Shown piece after piece: positions 15,192 to 24,732 of a DNA stretch of 32,516 bases. The stretch is from an uncultured Acidimicrobiales bacterium. GTDB taxonomy: Bacteria; Actinomycetota; Acidimicrobiia; Acidimicrobiales; SZUA-35. A program made the position numbers and the translations under genes. Location: assembly GCA_937997485.1 (NCBI GenBank), contig CALKTH010000124.1:1-32516 (forward strand), given 5' to 3'. The notes under the pieces are model-generated. The model was not told where the DNA came from. It made no database searches and worked only from the letters and a program-made list of their open reading frames with translations. Position 1 is the stretch's first letter. Each line of letters opens with the position of its first letter.

Positions 15192-16514
15192 CTAGGAAAC
15201 GTGCGGCAACAATCGACTCCAGACGGCGGCCAACGCACGTCGAAGATGATCGATGTCTGCTACGCCCGCCATCTCTCGGACGCTGTGCATGGCGAATTGA
15301 GGCGCACCGATGTCGACGGTTGGCGCTCCAAGGCGAGCCGCCGTGATCGGGCCGATCGTGGAACCGCAGGGCAGGTCATTCCGGTGGATATAGGTTTGCA
15401 CCGGCACTCCGACCTCGCGGCAGGCCTCGCGTATTGGGGCTTCACTCGCCGCATCGGATGCGTACCGCTGGTTGGCGTTCCGCTTCACGACGACACCTCC
15501 GTTCAGCGAGATGTGATGGTCCGGATCATGCTTGTCGATGTAGTTGGGGTGCGTGGCGTGGGCGCCGTCCGCTGACACCACGTGAGACGAGGCAAGGGCT
15601 TCCAAGTGGGCGACCCGATCGCGTCCCTGGGAGGCCGAGATTCGCTCCAAGAGATGCGAAAGGAAGCTACCCGCTGCTCCGCTCGAGGATTCCGAGCCGA
15701 CTTCTTCGTGGTCGAACAACACCAGTACCGGCAGACCCGCTGACGGGTCAGCCTCGTCTCCGGTGGCCACATCGATCATCGCCTGAACGCCACAAAAGGT
15801 GGAGAACAGATTGTCGATACGGGCCGAGGCCAGGAACTCCTCGTTCCGACCAACAAGTGCCGCACCCTGCGTGTCGAAGGCCATGAGGTCCCACGAAACG
15901 ATGTCGTCGGGCAAGACCGGCTCCTTCCCAACGCTCGCCAACTCCGCTACATAGGCGGCAAAGGTGTCCGTCTCGTCAGCTCCCGCCCCTGCGCCCGGCA
16001 GATGCCAGATCGGCACCATGTGCTGTTGCGGATCGAGTTTCAGCCCCTTCTCCCGGATCTCGCGATCAAGGTGAATCGCAAGTTGCGGCACGCGAAGGAC
16101 CGCACGGTCGTCGCGCACAAGACACTCCACAACCTGGCCGTCGACTCGAAGTTCAACGCGGCCAGCGACGCCCAGGTCTCGGTCCAACCAGGAGTTCAGC
16201 AACACACCGCCGTAGATCTCCACGCCGATCTGATGCCAGCCCGCCTTGTGAATGTCCGCGTTGCGGCGAACACGAAGGTTGGGCGAATCCGTGTGAGCGC
16301 CCACCACAGTGAAGGAGGGATGGTGATCGGCTTCAACGATCCACGCCACAAGGGTCCCGCCCCGCGCAGTGAGATAACGGCCAGGCTCGCCCGGCAAGCT
16401 CTGGTCATGCGGAGCCTCGACGAAGCCGTCTGCGGTCAAGCGTTCCCTGGCGCGCTCCACGGCGTGATAGGGCGTCGGTGAGGCATCGAGGTCGTTGATC
16501 ATCCACTGGCTCAT
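15192..16514 (-). CDS. apeB: M18-family aspartyl aminopeptidase
   Basis: 440 residues with M18 metallopeptidase motifs: VVGAHTDSPNLRVR (zinc His and catalytic Asp, about residue 70-85), GGVLLNSWLDRDLGVAGRV (typical family block with the Asp of the second motif), VLFDHEEVGSESSSGAAG (bridging Glu pair), NLPCGSTIGPITAARLG-type block reading NDLPCGSTIGPI, and DIGAPQFAMHSVREM (zinc His). The enzyme removes N-terminal acidic and other residues from peptides in the cytoplasm as a zinc oligomer. TAGTTT stands 6 nt before the ATG, so the mRNA is probably leaderless. It is upstream of the pump gene in the same direction with 80 nt between, enough for a separate promoter. Confidence 0.94.
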   Translation of the reverse strand: MSQWMINDLDASPTPYHAVERARERLTADGFVEAPHDQSLPGEPGRYLTARGGTLVAWIVEADHHPSFTVVGAHTDSPNLRVRRNADIHKAGWHQIGVEIYGGVLLNSWLDRDLGVAGRVELRVDGQVVECLVRDDRAVLRVPQLAIHLDREIREKGLKLDPQQHMVPIWHLPGAGAGADETDTFAAYVAELASVGKEPVLPDDIVSWDLMAFDTQGAALVGRNEEFLASARIDNLFSTFCGVQAMIDVATGDEADPSAGLPVLVLFDHEEVGSESSSGAAGSFLSHLLERISASQGRDRVAHLEALASSHVVSADGAHATHPNYIDKHDPDHHISLNGGVVVKRNANQRYASDAASEAPIREACREVGVPVQTYIHRNDLPCGSTIGPITAARLGAPTVDIGAPQFAMHSVREMAGVADIDHLRRALAAVWSRLLPHVS

Positions 16515-16520
16515 TCGCCG

Positions 16521-16526
16521 AAACTA
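16521..16526 (-). promoter_or_regulatory. -10 box of apeB
   Basis: TAGTTT on the minus strand, 6 nt before ATG 16514. It belongs to the same leaderless pattern as elsewhere in the window. Confidence 0.5.
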
Positions 16527-16761
16527 CTCCGCCGGCATCACTCCTCTCGCCATCGCATTGGCTCTGCCATCTGAATGACAGATCCGGTTGGGGTTCAGAC
16601 CCACTTCCGGAGATAGGATCAGGAATTCGCCGGGCCAGTGTTGTCCCCGCTCCAAGCTCGTTCACCCGCCGGTCGGCCCCGCAGTCCTCAGGGACATCGA
16701 CGTGCCCGTCCCGCCTCGCCCCGAGCTTCCGAACACGCCTGCCAACACGTGGAGAACACCG
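16527..16761 (+). promoter_or_regulatory. gltB upstream region with possible long leader
   Basis: This gap between divergent apeB and gltB holds no credible gene. TAGGAT at 16614-16619 could be a -10 box, which would give gltB a leader of roughly 135 nt. An open frame continues upstream of the chosen gltB start back to 16588, but its residues do not look like protein. No riboswitch or known leader motif was recognised; a nitrogen-responsive operator cannot be excluded. Confidence 0.25.
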
Positions 16762-19700
16762 ATGCGCGACTTCCCGCCTGCGCAGGGTCTATACGACCCT
16801 CGCAACGAGCACGATGCCTGCGGCCTCAGTTTCATTGCCGACCTGCACGGTCGAGCCAGCCATGACGTGGTGCAACGAGGGCTGCGAGCGCTCACCTGTC
16901 TGCAGCACCGTGGCGCCACGAACGCCGAACCGAACACCGGCGACGGCGCCGGCATTCTTCTGCAGATTCCTCACCGATTGTTCGCTGACGAAGTCGAGGG
17001 CCTGCCCGAGGCCGGCGCCTACGCCGTCGGTATCGGGTTCCTGCCGGCTGATGCGGCACAGAATCAGGCGGCCCGCTCTGCTGTCGAAGCAATCGTGGCC
17101 GAGGAGGGTCTTCGGACCGTGGCGTGGCGCGACGTACCCGTGGAGCCCGCGACACTGGGCAATCAAGCACTCGACGTCATGCCCTCCTTCGTTCAACTGT
17201 TCATTTCTTCGCCGGAGGGTCTGTCCGGGATCGAACTCGACCGTGAGGCCTATCTCGTGCGCAAGCGCATCGAGCACGAGCTGCCAGAGGCCGGCCTGCA
17301 CACCTACTTCGCCAGCCTCAGTGCTCGCACGATCGTCTACAAGGGCATGCTGACCACCCCGCAGCTGTCCGAGTTCTTCCCCGATCTCACCGACGAGCGC
17401 GTCGAGAGTGCCGTGGCACTGGTGCATAGCCGCTTCTCGACCAACACGTTCCCTTCCTGGCCGCTCGCTCACCCCTACCGATTCGTCGCCCACAACGGCG
17501 AGATCAACACCGTGATGGGGAACCGGAACTGGATGCGAGCTCGGGAAGCAATGTTGGCCTCGCCGCACTGGGGCGAGCGTGTCGAAAAGCTGTTCCCGAT
17601 CTGTACCCCAGACGCCTCCGACACTGCGAGCTTCGATGAGGCGCTCGAATTGCTGCATCTTGGCGGCTACTCCTTGCCCCACGCGGTGCTCATGATGATT
17701 CCGGAGGCGTGGGAAAAGAACGCCACCATGTCGGCTCAGGAGAAGGAGTTCTACCGCTTCCACTCCGCCCTGATGGAGCCGTGGGACGGTCCTGCCTCGG
17801 TCGCATTCACCGATGGCACCGTGATCGGCGCCGTGCTCGATCGCAATGGCCTTCGACCCAGCAGATACTGGGTCACCGACGACGGCATTGTCGCGATGGC
17901 CTCAGAGGTCGGCGTTCTCGACGTCGACCCGGCCAAGGTCGTGAAGAAGGGGCGCCTCGAGCCGGGCCGCATGTTCCTGGTCGACACCACCGAAGGCCGC
18001 ATCATCGCCGACGACGAAATCAAGTCGACACTCGCTGCGGCCCAGCCGTACGGCGAGTGGAACAAGAACTTCCTTCGCCTTGGCGATCTTCCCGAGCGCG
18101 ACATTGCCCACCCCGTGCACGACGAGATCGTTCCCCAGCTCGTTGCCAATGGCTACACCCAGGAGGAGCTCGAGCTTCTCGTGGAACCGATGGTGCGCAG
18201 CGGCGGTGAAGCGATCGGCTCGATGGGCACGGACACGCCGCTCGCCGTCCTGTCCAACCGGCCGCGGCAGCTCTTCGACTACTTCAAGCAATTGTTCGCC
18301 CAGGTCACGAACCCACCACTCGATTCCATTCGAGAGGAAGTGGTGACCTCAGCTCGAACCACGCTCGGGCCCGAAAGCAACATCCTGGAGCCAGGTCCCG
18401 ACTCGTGCCAGCAGCTTGGACTGCCGTACCCGGTCATCACTCGTGATGAGCTCACCCAAATTATCCACGCCAACGACGAGGGCAAGTTCCCACAGCTGAA
18501 GGTGGCCCTCATCCGGGGCCGCTACAACGTCGCCGAGGGCGGCCAGGGTCTTCGAGCCGCACTCGCGGTCGTGCAAGAACAAGCCACCAAGGCCGTTGCC
18601 GACGGGGCGACCGTCATCGTGCTGTCGAACCGCGACGCCACGGCCGATCTCGCCCCGATTCCGTCGCTACTCCTGACTGGCGCCGTGCACCACCACCTGG
18701 TCCGGGAGAAGACGCGCACACACGTGGGTCTCATTGTGGATGCGGCCGACGCCCGCGAGGTCCATCACTTCGCTCTGCTGCTCGGATACGGCGCCGCGGC
18801 GATCTGTCCCTCGGTCACGTTCGAGGCCATCGAGGACCGCATCGCGTGGGACCAGTCGAGCGCTGACCCGCACACGGCGATGTACAACTACGTCCGAGCC
18901 GCATCCAAGGGCGTGGTCAAGGTCATGTCCAAGATGGGCATCAGCACCGTGGCGTCCTACACCGGCGCTCAGATCTTCGAGGCGGTCGGGCTCGGCCACG
19001 AGCTCGTCGACGAGTACTTCACCGGCACGACCTCCAAGCTCGGCGGCATCGGCCTCGACGAGATCGCGGCGGAGTGCCTCATTCGCCACCGTCGTGCGTT
19101 CCCCGAGCGTCCCGAACAAGTGGCACACAGGGAGCTCGAATTCGGCGGCGAGTACCAATGGCGCCGAGAGGGTGAGTTCCACCTCTTCAACCCTGAAACC
19201 GTGTTCAAGCTCCAGCACGCCACTCGACAGAAGCGCTACGACACGTACAAGGAGTACACCGCTCTCGTCGACGAACAATCCGAGCAGCTGGCCACGCTCC
19301 GCGGCCTCTTCAAGCTCAAGCCGGCTGCCGAGCCAGTGCCGATCGACGAGGTCGAGCCGATCTCCGAGATCGTGAAGCGCTTCGCCACCGGAGCGATGAG
19401 CTACGGCTCCATCTCCGCTGAGGCGCACGAGACGCTCGCCATCGCCATGAACCGATTGGGCGGCAAGTCCAACACCGGTGAGGGCGGCGAAAGCCCCGAA
19501 CGCTTCCTCACGATGGAGAACGGCGATTCAAAGCGAAGCTCCATCAAGCAGGTGGCCTCGGGCCGATTCGGCGTTACCTCCGACTACCTGACCAACGCTG
19601 ACGACATCCAGATCAAGATGGCCCAGGGCGCCAAGCCCGGCGAAGGCGGGCAACTACCGGGCAAGAAGGTGTGGCCCTGGATCGCTGAGGTTCGCTACTC

Positions 19701-21297
19701 AACCCCCGGCGTCGGCCTGATCTCGCCGCCGCCGCACCACGACATCTACTCGATCGAAGATCTGGCTCAGCTGATCCACGACCTCAAGAACGCCAATCCT
19801 TCGGCCCGCATTCACGTGAAGCTCGTAGCGGAGGTCGGCGTCGGCACCGTCGCTGCCGGAGTATCCAAAGCGAAGTCTGATGTCGTCCTTATCTCCGGAA
19901 ACGACGGCGGAACGGGAGCCTCACCGCTGACCTCGCTGAAGCATGCGGGCGGTCCGTGGGAGCTCGGCCTGGCCGAAACTCAGCAGACCCTGTTGCTCAA
20001 CGACCTCCGTGATCGGATCGTCGTGCAGGTCGATGGCCAGATCAAGACGGGTCGCGACGTGATCATTGCTGCGTTGCTCGGCGGTGAAGAGTTCGGGTTC
20101 GCCACAGCGCCGCTCGTCGTTAGCGGTTGCGTGATGATGCGGGTGTGCCACCTCGATACGTGCCCGGTGGGCGTTGCGACGCAGAACCCTGAGCTCCGCT
20201 CACGCTTCAGTGGCAAGCCGGAGTTCGTGGAAACGTTCTTCGAGTACATCGCCGAGGAAGTGCGGGAGTACCTGTCGCTCCTGGGTCTCCGTTCCATTGA
20301 TGAGGCCGTGGGTCGTGCGGAGCTGCTCGACACCCAGGCCGCGGTCGACCATTGGAAGGCTTCAGGGCTGGACCTCGCACCGATTCTGTATGTTCCCGAA
20401 CTCCCCGAGGGAGCCTCGTTGCGAGCTGTTCAGAGGCAAGATCACGGCCTCGATGCTGCGTTGGACCAGCAGTTGATCGTGGATGCACGCGACGCCCTCG
20501 ACAACGGCACACCATTCCGGGGCAGCTACGACATTCGCAACGTGAATCGCACCGTTGGCACCATGCTCGGCCACGAGCTGACCAAGGCCAATGGGGGAGC
20601 AGGCCTCCCCGACGACACGATCCAGCTCGACTTCACCGGCTCGGCTGGCAACTCTTTCGGTGCCTTCGTGCCGAAGGGCATCACGCTGCGTCTCGAAGGC
20701 GACAGCAACGACTACGTCGGCAAGGGACTCTCCGGCGGGCGTATCGCTCTGTTCCCGCATCGGGACTCACCGTTTGCGGCCGAAGAAAATGTCATTGCCG
20801 GCAACGTCATCCTCTACGGAGCGACCTCTGGCCAAGCCTTCCTTCGAGGCAAGGTGGGGGAGCGCTTCTGCGTTCGAAACTCCGGCGCCACCGCCGTCGT
20901 CGAAGGTGTGGGCGACCACGGCTGTGAGTACATGACCGGCGGACGCGCCGTCATCCTGGGTATGACGGGGCGCAATTTCGGTGCCGGAATGAGTGGCGGA
21001 CTTGCGTACGTTCTCGACGAGGACGGCACATTTGCCAGCCGCGTCAATCGCGAGATGGTGGAACTCGATCCGTTGGATGACGCCGACAGTTCTGAACTCC
21101 ACGCCCTCGTCACCATGCACCAGCTCGAGACCGGCTCGACCGTCGCCGAGCGGCTGCTTGCCGACTGGGACACTGCCCGGTCGAACTTCGTCAAGGTCTT
21201 CCCGTCCGACTACAAGCGTGTGTTGATCGCTCAAGCTGCCGCCGAGGCAGACGGCACCGATCCCATCGCCGCAATCATGGAGGCATCCCGTGGGTGA
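16762..21297 (+). CDS. gltB: Glutamate synthase (NADPH) large subunit
   Basis: 1511 residues, normal for GltB. An N-terminal propeptide of 19 residues precedes Cys20 ([16 protein letters not shown]), which becomes the amidotransferase nucleophile after processing. The class II glutaminase domain includes [20 protein letters not shown] and [15 protein letters not shown]. The FMN/synthase domain includes [29 protein letters not shown] and [12 protein letters not shown]. The 3Fe-4S cysteines lie in [18 protein letters not shown] (about residues 1122-1133, C-x5-C-x4-C). The C-terminal beta-helix ends with [21 protein letters not shown]. It converts glutamine plus 2-oxoglutarate to two glutamates. 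ATG 16762 has GGAG 7 nt upstream and gives the expected propeptide length. Confidence 0.97.
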   Translation: MRDFPPAQGLYDPRNEHDACGLSFIADLHGRASHDVVQRGLRALTCLQHRGATNAEPNTGDGAGILLQIPHRLFADEVEGLPEAGAYAVGIGFLPADAAQNQAARSAVEAIVAEEGLRTVAWRDVPVEPATLGNQALDVMPSFVQLFISSPEGLSGIELDREAYLVRKRIEHELPEAGLHTYFASLSARTIVYKGMLTTPQLSEFFPDLTDERVESAVALVHSRFSTNTFPSWPLAHPYRFVAHNGEINTVMGNRNWMRAREAMLASPHWGERVEKLFPICTPDASDTASFDEALELLHLGGYSLPHAVLMMIPEAWEKNATMSAQEKEFYRFHSALMEPWDGPASVAFTDGTVIGAVLDRNGLRPSRYWVTDDGIVAMASEVGVLDVDPAKVVKKGRLEPGRMFLVDTTEGRIIADDEIKSTLAAAQPYGEWNKNFLRLGDLPERDIAHPVHDEIVPQLVANGYTQEELELLVEPMVRSGGEAIGSMGTDTPLAVLSNRPRQLFDYFKQLFAQVTNPPLDSIREEVVTSARTTLGPESNILEPGPDSCQQLGLPYPVITRDELTQIIHANDEGKFPQLKVALIRGRYNVAEGGQGLRAALAVVQEQATKAVADGATVIVLSNRDATADLAPIPSLLLTGAVHHHLVREKTRTHVGLIVDAADAREVHHFALLLGYGAAAICPSVTFEAIEDRIAWDQSSADPHTAMYNYVRAASKGVVKVMSKMGISTVASYTGAQIFEAVGLGHELVDEYFTGTTSKLGGIGLDEIAAECLIRHRRAFPERPEQVAHRELEFGGEYQWRREGEFHLFNPETVFKLQHATRQKRYDTYKEYTALVDEQSEQLATLRGLFKLKPAAEPVPIDEVEPISEIVKRFATGAMSYGSISAEAHETLAIAMNRLGGKSNTGEGGESPERFLTMENGDSKRSSIKQVASGRFGVTSDYLTNADDIQIKMAQGAKPGEGGQLPGKKVWPWIAEVRYSTPGVGLISPPPHHDIYSIEDLAQLIHDLKNANPSARIHVKLVAEVGVGTVAAGVSKAKSDVVLISGNDGGTGASPLTSLKHAGGPWELGLAETQQTLLLNDLRDRIVVQVDGQIKTGRDVIIAALLGGEEFGFATAPLVVSGCVMMRVCHLDTCPVGVATQNPELRSRFSGKPEFVETFFEYIAEEVREYLSLLGLRSIDEAVGRAELLDTQAAVDHWKASGLDLAPILYVPELPEGASLRAVQRQDHGLDAALDQQLIVDARDALDNGTPFRGSYDIRNVNRTVGTMLGHELTKANGGAGLPDDTIQLDFTGSAGNSFGAFVPKGITLRLEGDSNDYVGKGLSGGRIALFPHRDSPFAAEENVIAGNVILYGATSGQAFLRGKVGERFCVRNSGATAVVEGVGDHGCEYMTGGRAVILGMTGRNFGAGMSGGLAYVLDEDGTFASRVNREMVELDPLDDADSSELHALVTMHQLETGSTVAERLLADWDTARSNFVKVFPSDYKRVLIAQAAAEADGTDPIAAIMEASRG

Positions 21298-22768
21298 TCC
21301 CCGAGGTTTTCTCGTTCACGACCGTCAGGTCTTCACGCGTCGCCCCGTTCCCGTCAGGCTGAAGGACTGGAAGGAGGTCTACGAAGAGTTCCCCGAACAG
21401 GACCTCAAGGATCAGGCCTCGCGCTGCATGGACTGCGGCATCCCGTTCTGCAATCACGGCTGCCCGCTGGGCAACATCAGTCCCGACTGGAACGATCTCG
21501 TGTACCGCGGCAACTGGGAGGAGGCGCTCGAACGCCTCCACGCGACCAACAACTTCCCCGAGTTCACCGGGCGGCTTTGTCCGGCACCGTGCGAGGGATC
21601 GTGCGTGGCAGGCATCAACACCGACCCCGTCACCATCAAGAACATCGAAGTCACCATCATCGACAAGGGATGGGAGGAAGGCTGGGTGCGCCCGGTTCTT
21701 GCTTCGAAGAAGACCGGCAAGCGTGTTGCTGTTGTGGGCTCAGGCCCAGCGGGTCTCGCCGCCGCGCAGCAGCTGACGCGAGCTGGGCACGATGTTGTGG
21801 TCTTCGAACGCGCCGACCGCATTGGTGGCCTGCTTCGCTACGGCATCCCCGAGTTCAAGATGGAGAAGGCGGTCCTCGACCGTCGCCTGGCACAGATGGA
21901 GGCCGAGGGAACGGAGTTCCGCACCAACGCGTACATCGGCGGCCCCGACGACGACGATCGCAACATCCCCGTTGCGCAGCTCCGAGACGAGTTCGACGCC
22001 GTTGCCCTCGCTGGTGGAGCCACGGACTGGCGCGACCTGCCGATTCCCGGCCGCGAGCTCTCGGGCGTTCACCAGGCGATGGAATACCTGCCGCTGGCCA
22101 ACAAGGTGCAAGAGGGCGATCTCGACGACTCGCCGATCTCAGCCAAGGACAAGCACGTCATCATCATCGGCGGTGGCGACACCGGCGCGGACTGTCTCGG
22201 CACCGCTCACCGTCAGGGCGCGGCCTCGATCCACCAGTTCGAGATCATGCCCCGTCCGCCGGAGACTCGCAGTGAGCGCACGCCGTGGCCGCTGTTTCCG
22301 CTGCAGTACAAGGTCACCTCGGCCCACGAAGAAGGCGGAGAGCGCGTCTATTCAGTGAGCACCACCGAATTCGCGGGCGAAGACGGGGTGCTGACCACAC
22401 TGCGGGGCCACGAGGTCGAGATGGGCGAAGTCGAGGGCCGACCCGGCTTCGTCGAGGTTCCGGACAGCTCGTTCGAGCTGCCGGCCGACCTCGTCTTCCT
22501 CGCCATGGGCTTCATGGGGCCAGAGAAGGGCACGCTGCTCGATCAACTCGGCGTCGAACTCGACGGCCGGGGCAATGTTGTGCGGGACAAGGAGTGGAAG
22601 ACCTCCGAGGACGGCGTGTTCGCATGCGGCGACATGGGTCGTGGCCAAAGCCTCATTGTCTGGGCCATTGCAGAAGGCCGGGCCTGTGCGGCATCGATCG
22701 ACGAGGCCCTCATGGGACACACGTTGCTGCCTCGACCAGTGCGCCCCACGGACCGTCCACTCATGTAG
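21290..22768 (+). CDS. gltD: Glutamate synthase small subunit (NADPH, 4Fe-4S, FAD)
   Basis: 492 residues. Cysteines for the two 4Fe-4S clusters are at residues 46, 49, 54 and 58 ([14 protein letters not shown]) and 97, 101, 105 ([10 protein letters not shown]). The FAD-binding GxGxxG motif is [19 protein letters not shown] (about 145-163), the NADPH site is [16 protein letters not shown] (about 285-300), and the last FAD contact is [19 protein letters not shown]. It passes electrons from NADPH to GltB. GTG 21290 overlaps the last 8 nt of gltB, indicating translational coupling in a gltBD operon. Confidence 0.97.
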   Translation: MGDPRGFLVHDRQVFTRRPVPVRLKDWKEVYEEFPEQDLKDQASRCMDCGIPFCNHGCPLGNISPDWNDLVYRGNWEEALERLHATNNFPEFTGRLCPAPCEGSCVAGINTDPVTIKNIEVTIIDKGWEEGWVRPVLASKKTGKRVAVVGSGPAGLAAAQQLTRAGHDVVVFERADRIGGLLRYGIPEFKMEKAVLDRRLAQMEAEGTEFRTNAYIGGPDDDDRNIPVAQLRDEFDAVALAGGATDWRDLPIPGRELSGVHQAMEYLPLANKVQEGDLDDSPISAKDKHVIIIGGGDTGADCLGTAHRQGAASIHQFEIMPRPPETRSERTPWPLFPLQYKVTSAHEEGGERVYSVSTTEFAGEDGVLTTLRGHEVEMGEVEGRPGFVEVPDSSFELPADLVFLAMGFMGPEKGTLLDQLGVELDGRGNVVRDKEWKTSEDGVFACGDMGRGQSLIVWAIAEGRACAASIDEALMGHTLLPRPVRPTDRPLM

Positions 22769-22825
22769 GAACTGGGCCATTCGCCTCAAGAGTTCGGGCC
22801 GTTCTGCCGATTGCATCTTCACAAA

Positions 22826-22863
22826 GCATGTTGTTGCACTTGTTGTTCGGTGCAGCAACATGC
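22826..22863. repeat. 14-bp inverted repeat between gltD and the HTH gene
   Basis: GCATGTTGTTGCAC and GTGCAGCAACATGC, 14-bp arms with one G-T wobble, around a 10-nt centre TTGTTGTTCG. It lies 57 nt after the gltD stop and 30 nt before the HTH start. No T-tract follows on the plus strand, so a simple intrinsic terminator is unlikely. An operator (possibly autoregulatory) or an mRNA leader hairpin fits better. The rest of the gap 22769-22893 shows nothing else. Confidence 0.6.
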
Positions 22864-22893
22864 GGGCTCCATTGGGTGAACGAAGGATGCAGC

Positions 22894-24018
22894 GTGACCT
22901 CTTCAGATCAGACGGTCGACGTCAGTCGATACTCGGACTACATCGAGGAGCGCCGCTCCGCTTCCCAGGTGCCAGTCGGACGAGCGTTGGAGCAGGCTCG
23001 ACGGCGCGTCGGCTACAGCACAGCGACAGCGGCCGAGTCGCTGCACATTTCCGAACGGGAACTCGCCAACTTCGAGTCCGGCCTTCGGACGGCACCGCCC
23101 TCGCTCATCACCGACATGGCAGCGCTCTACGGTGTCAAGAGCGAGATGTTCGGGTCTCGGCTGCTCGTGCCCCGCCTCGAACCGCACATCGATCCCGAGG
23201 AACAGACCTTGTGGCTCGGTTGGACACCGATTGCTCTCGAGACTGGCACCGCCAAGAATCGCCACTTGATTCGATCGATCGCGTCGGCGCTGCGCTCGAT
23301 GCGCAACCTCGGAGAGACCGAGCCGCTGTATCTCCGGGAGAAGGAGCTGCCGATGATCGGCAGCCTTCTGGATCTCGACGATGAAGACCTTCCGACGCTC
23401 ATCATGCACTGGTTCCGTTTGACCCTCAATGAAGTCAACGACGTTCTGGAAAAGATGCATGGTGATGAGAACGACGCGGCGTCGCTCCCCAGCGTCAATG
23501 TGGCCGAAGGTGCCGGAGGCGAGCAGGCCCCGCCGAGAACGGTGGTCCGCACCGTCGCTCGGACTCCAAGTGAAACGGGAGGACACGGGGAGACTCCCAG
23601 CCTGTCAACGTCCCTCTGGGGCAACCGAGAGCGAGTCGACATCGCCCCGGAAGCATCGTCCGGCCCACCGGCGCTGGACATCTCGGTGGCAAACACGGCG
23701 AAGAACTCGCGCGGTCGGGCGGCCGCCGGTTCGGCCTTCTGGCCCTCCGAGTCGGACACGGACATCGCTCCTGCAGCCGAGGTCAGATTGGATCTCCGGC
23801 AGACATCCGTTGCTGAGGATTCGTCAACTGTGACCAATGCGCCCGACCAAGGCCCCGTCGACGAAGCAGACCACCAGTCCGAAACCTCTACCAAGCCGAG
23901 CATTCATCTCGACGTGCGAGACAAGGTTCAGCGGGTGGCCAAGCAACGACCGCGAATCGATCTCACCACGAACCTTCGGAGTGAGATCGGCAATCGCATC
24001 AAGCGTCCTCTTCGATGA
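22894..24018 (+). CDS. Helix-turn-helix (XRE/Cro-C1-like) protein with long variable C-terminus
   Basis: 374 residues. An N-terminal Cro/C1-type helix-turn-helix is visible at about residues 30-85 (GRALEQARRRVGYSTATAAE, LHISERELANFESGLR, LITDMAALYGV). A middle part (about 100-200) includes two amphipathic helices (RSIASALRSMRNLGE, LIMHWFRLTLNEVNDVLEKM). The C-terminal half is Ser/Ala/Pro/Thr-rich and probably disordered, closing with a basic DLTTNLRSEIGNRIKRPLR. GTG 22894 is chosen because GAAGGA lies 7 nt upstream; an in-frame GTG at 22876 is possible, while the open frame further upstream is a shadow of gltD. It converges on the DUF4388 gene with a 20-bp overlap and precedes the conservon, so it may regulate that island. 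Target unknown. Confidence 0.78.
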   Translation: MTSSDQTVDVSRYSDYIEERRSASQVPVGRALEQARRRVGYSTATAAESLHISERELANFESGLRTAPPSLITDMAALYGVKSEMFGSRLLVPRLEPHIDPEEQTLWLGWTPIALETGTAKNRHLIRSIASALRSMRNLGETEPLYLREKELPMIGSLLDLDDEDLPTLIMHWFRLTLNEVNDVLEKMHGDENDAASLPSVNVAEGAGGEQAPPRTVVRTVARTPSETGGHGETPSLSTSLWGNRERVDIAPEASSGPPALDISVANTAKNSRGRAAAGSAFWPSESDTDIAPAAEVRLDLRQTSVAEDSSTVTNAPDQGPVDEADHQSETSTKPSIHLDVRDKVQRVAKQRPRIDLTTNLRSEIGNRIKRPLR

Positions 24019-24658
24019 TTCCCTCGAGAAGCATGCGATAGAGCGACGAGCACACGCGGAACGCGCTGTCTTGTGTGACAGTGATGACGTCGGCGACCGT
24101 GCGCCGGCCATCCAACAACGACAGATAGCGCCACTCGTCGGCGGTGATCGCTCGCTCCTCGGCTCCATCGGGAAGCTCGGTGGCCAACTTGAAGGTGGCC
24201 GAGGTCGATGGGATGCGAGAGGCGATCTCTCCCCAGATCCCGAGCCGACGCTTCGCCTGGTCGAGCAACTGCCCGATTGGTTCGGAGAAGTGTCCCCCGA
24301 CAGCGTGCTGCGAACCTTCGACAAAGCTCGGCTGGGCGTCGGACGGGACCAGCAACTCGAAGAGGGCGTTGAGATTGTGCTCGTGCAGCAACCGCCCGAT
24401 CACCGTGCCCGCCTCGGGATTGCGCCCGGCCAACGTGCCCGCAACGTTGCTGCTCGTGGACAGTAAGGATGCGATTTCGTCGAGCGAACCTTCACCGCCC
24501 GCAAACAAGACCGACGCTGGGTCTGCGCCGTTCGGGCTGGTGATGAGGGCGAGTCGGCCCGCTTCAATCCAGACCTCGCTGGCCCCCACATTGAGAACAC
24601 CGGTCTGCTGGTCCGCTTCGATGCGCAGCAGTGCTGCGCTGAGATCTTCTGACATCAC
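23999..24658 (-). CDS. DUF4388 (PATAN-like) domain protein
   Basis: 219 residues from GTG 24658. The N-terminal part (AALLRIEADQQTGVLNVGAS, VWIEAGRLALITSPN) matches DUF4388/PATAN domains, which usually begin with a helix, then T-G-x-L-x-[VI], then a strand with 'G...A' and a later EALFELL-type helix, here LNALFELLVPSDAQPSF. The C-terminal part (ITADEWRYLSLLDGRRTVAD, VCSSLYRMLLEGIIEED) is the winged-helix-like tail seen with this domain. DUF4388 proteins often act with small GTPases and two-component proteins. It is divergent from cvnA and convergent with the HTH gene. GTG 24658 is set by TACCGT 6 nt upstream; ATG 24655 is the next codon. Confidence 0.8.
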   Translation of the reverse strand: MMSEDLSAALLRIEADQQTGVLNVGASEVWIEAGRLALITSPNGADPASVLFAGGEGSLDEIASLLSTSSNVAGTLAGRNPEAGTVIGRLLHEHNLNALFELLVPSDAQPSFVEGSQHAVGGHFSEPIGQLLDQAKRRLGIWGEIASRIPSTSATFKLATELPDGAEERAITADEWRYLSLLDGRRTVADVITVTQDSAFRVCSSLYRMLLEGIIEEDA

Positions 24659-24664
24659 TTGGGA

Positions 24665-24690
24665 ACGGTAGCTCAAGGTCGCGTTTGAGC
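24665..24690. promoter_or_regulatory. DUF4388 -10 box abutting an inverted repeat in the divergent cvnA region
   Basis: Minus strand TACCGT (24670-24665) is followed immediately upstream by GCTCAA / TTGAGC (24671-24676 and 24685-24690) with an 8-nt centre. The repeat lies where -10 to -35 contacts of the DUF4388 promoter fall and about 45-60 nt before the cvnA start, so it could serve as an operator for both. The cvnA promoter itself is not obvious. Confidence 0.4.
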
Positions 24691-24732
24691 GGCCGATGTG
24701 GAAGGGGTCGAACTCTTCTGAGCGAGAGGCTT

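Noticed and set aside
22285..22893. Upstream extension of the HTH open frame into gltD
   Set aside because: It is an out-of-frame shadow of gltD; the HTH protein begins at GTG 22894 after a Shine-Dalgarno.
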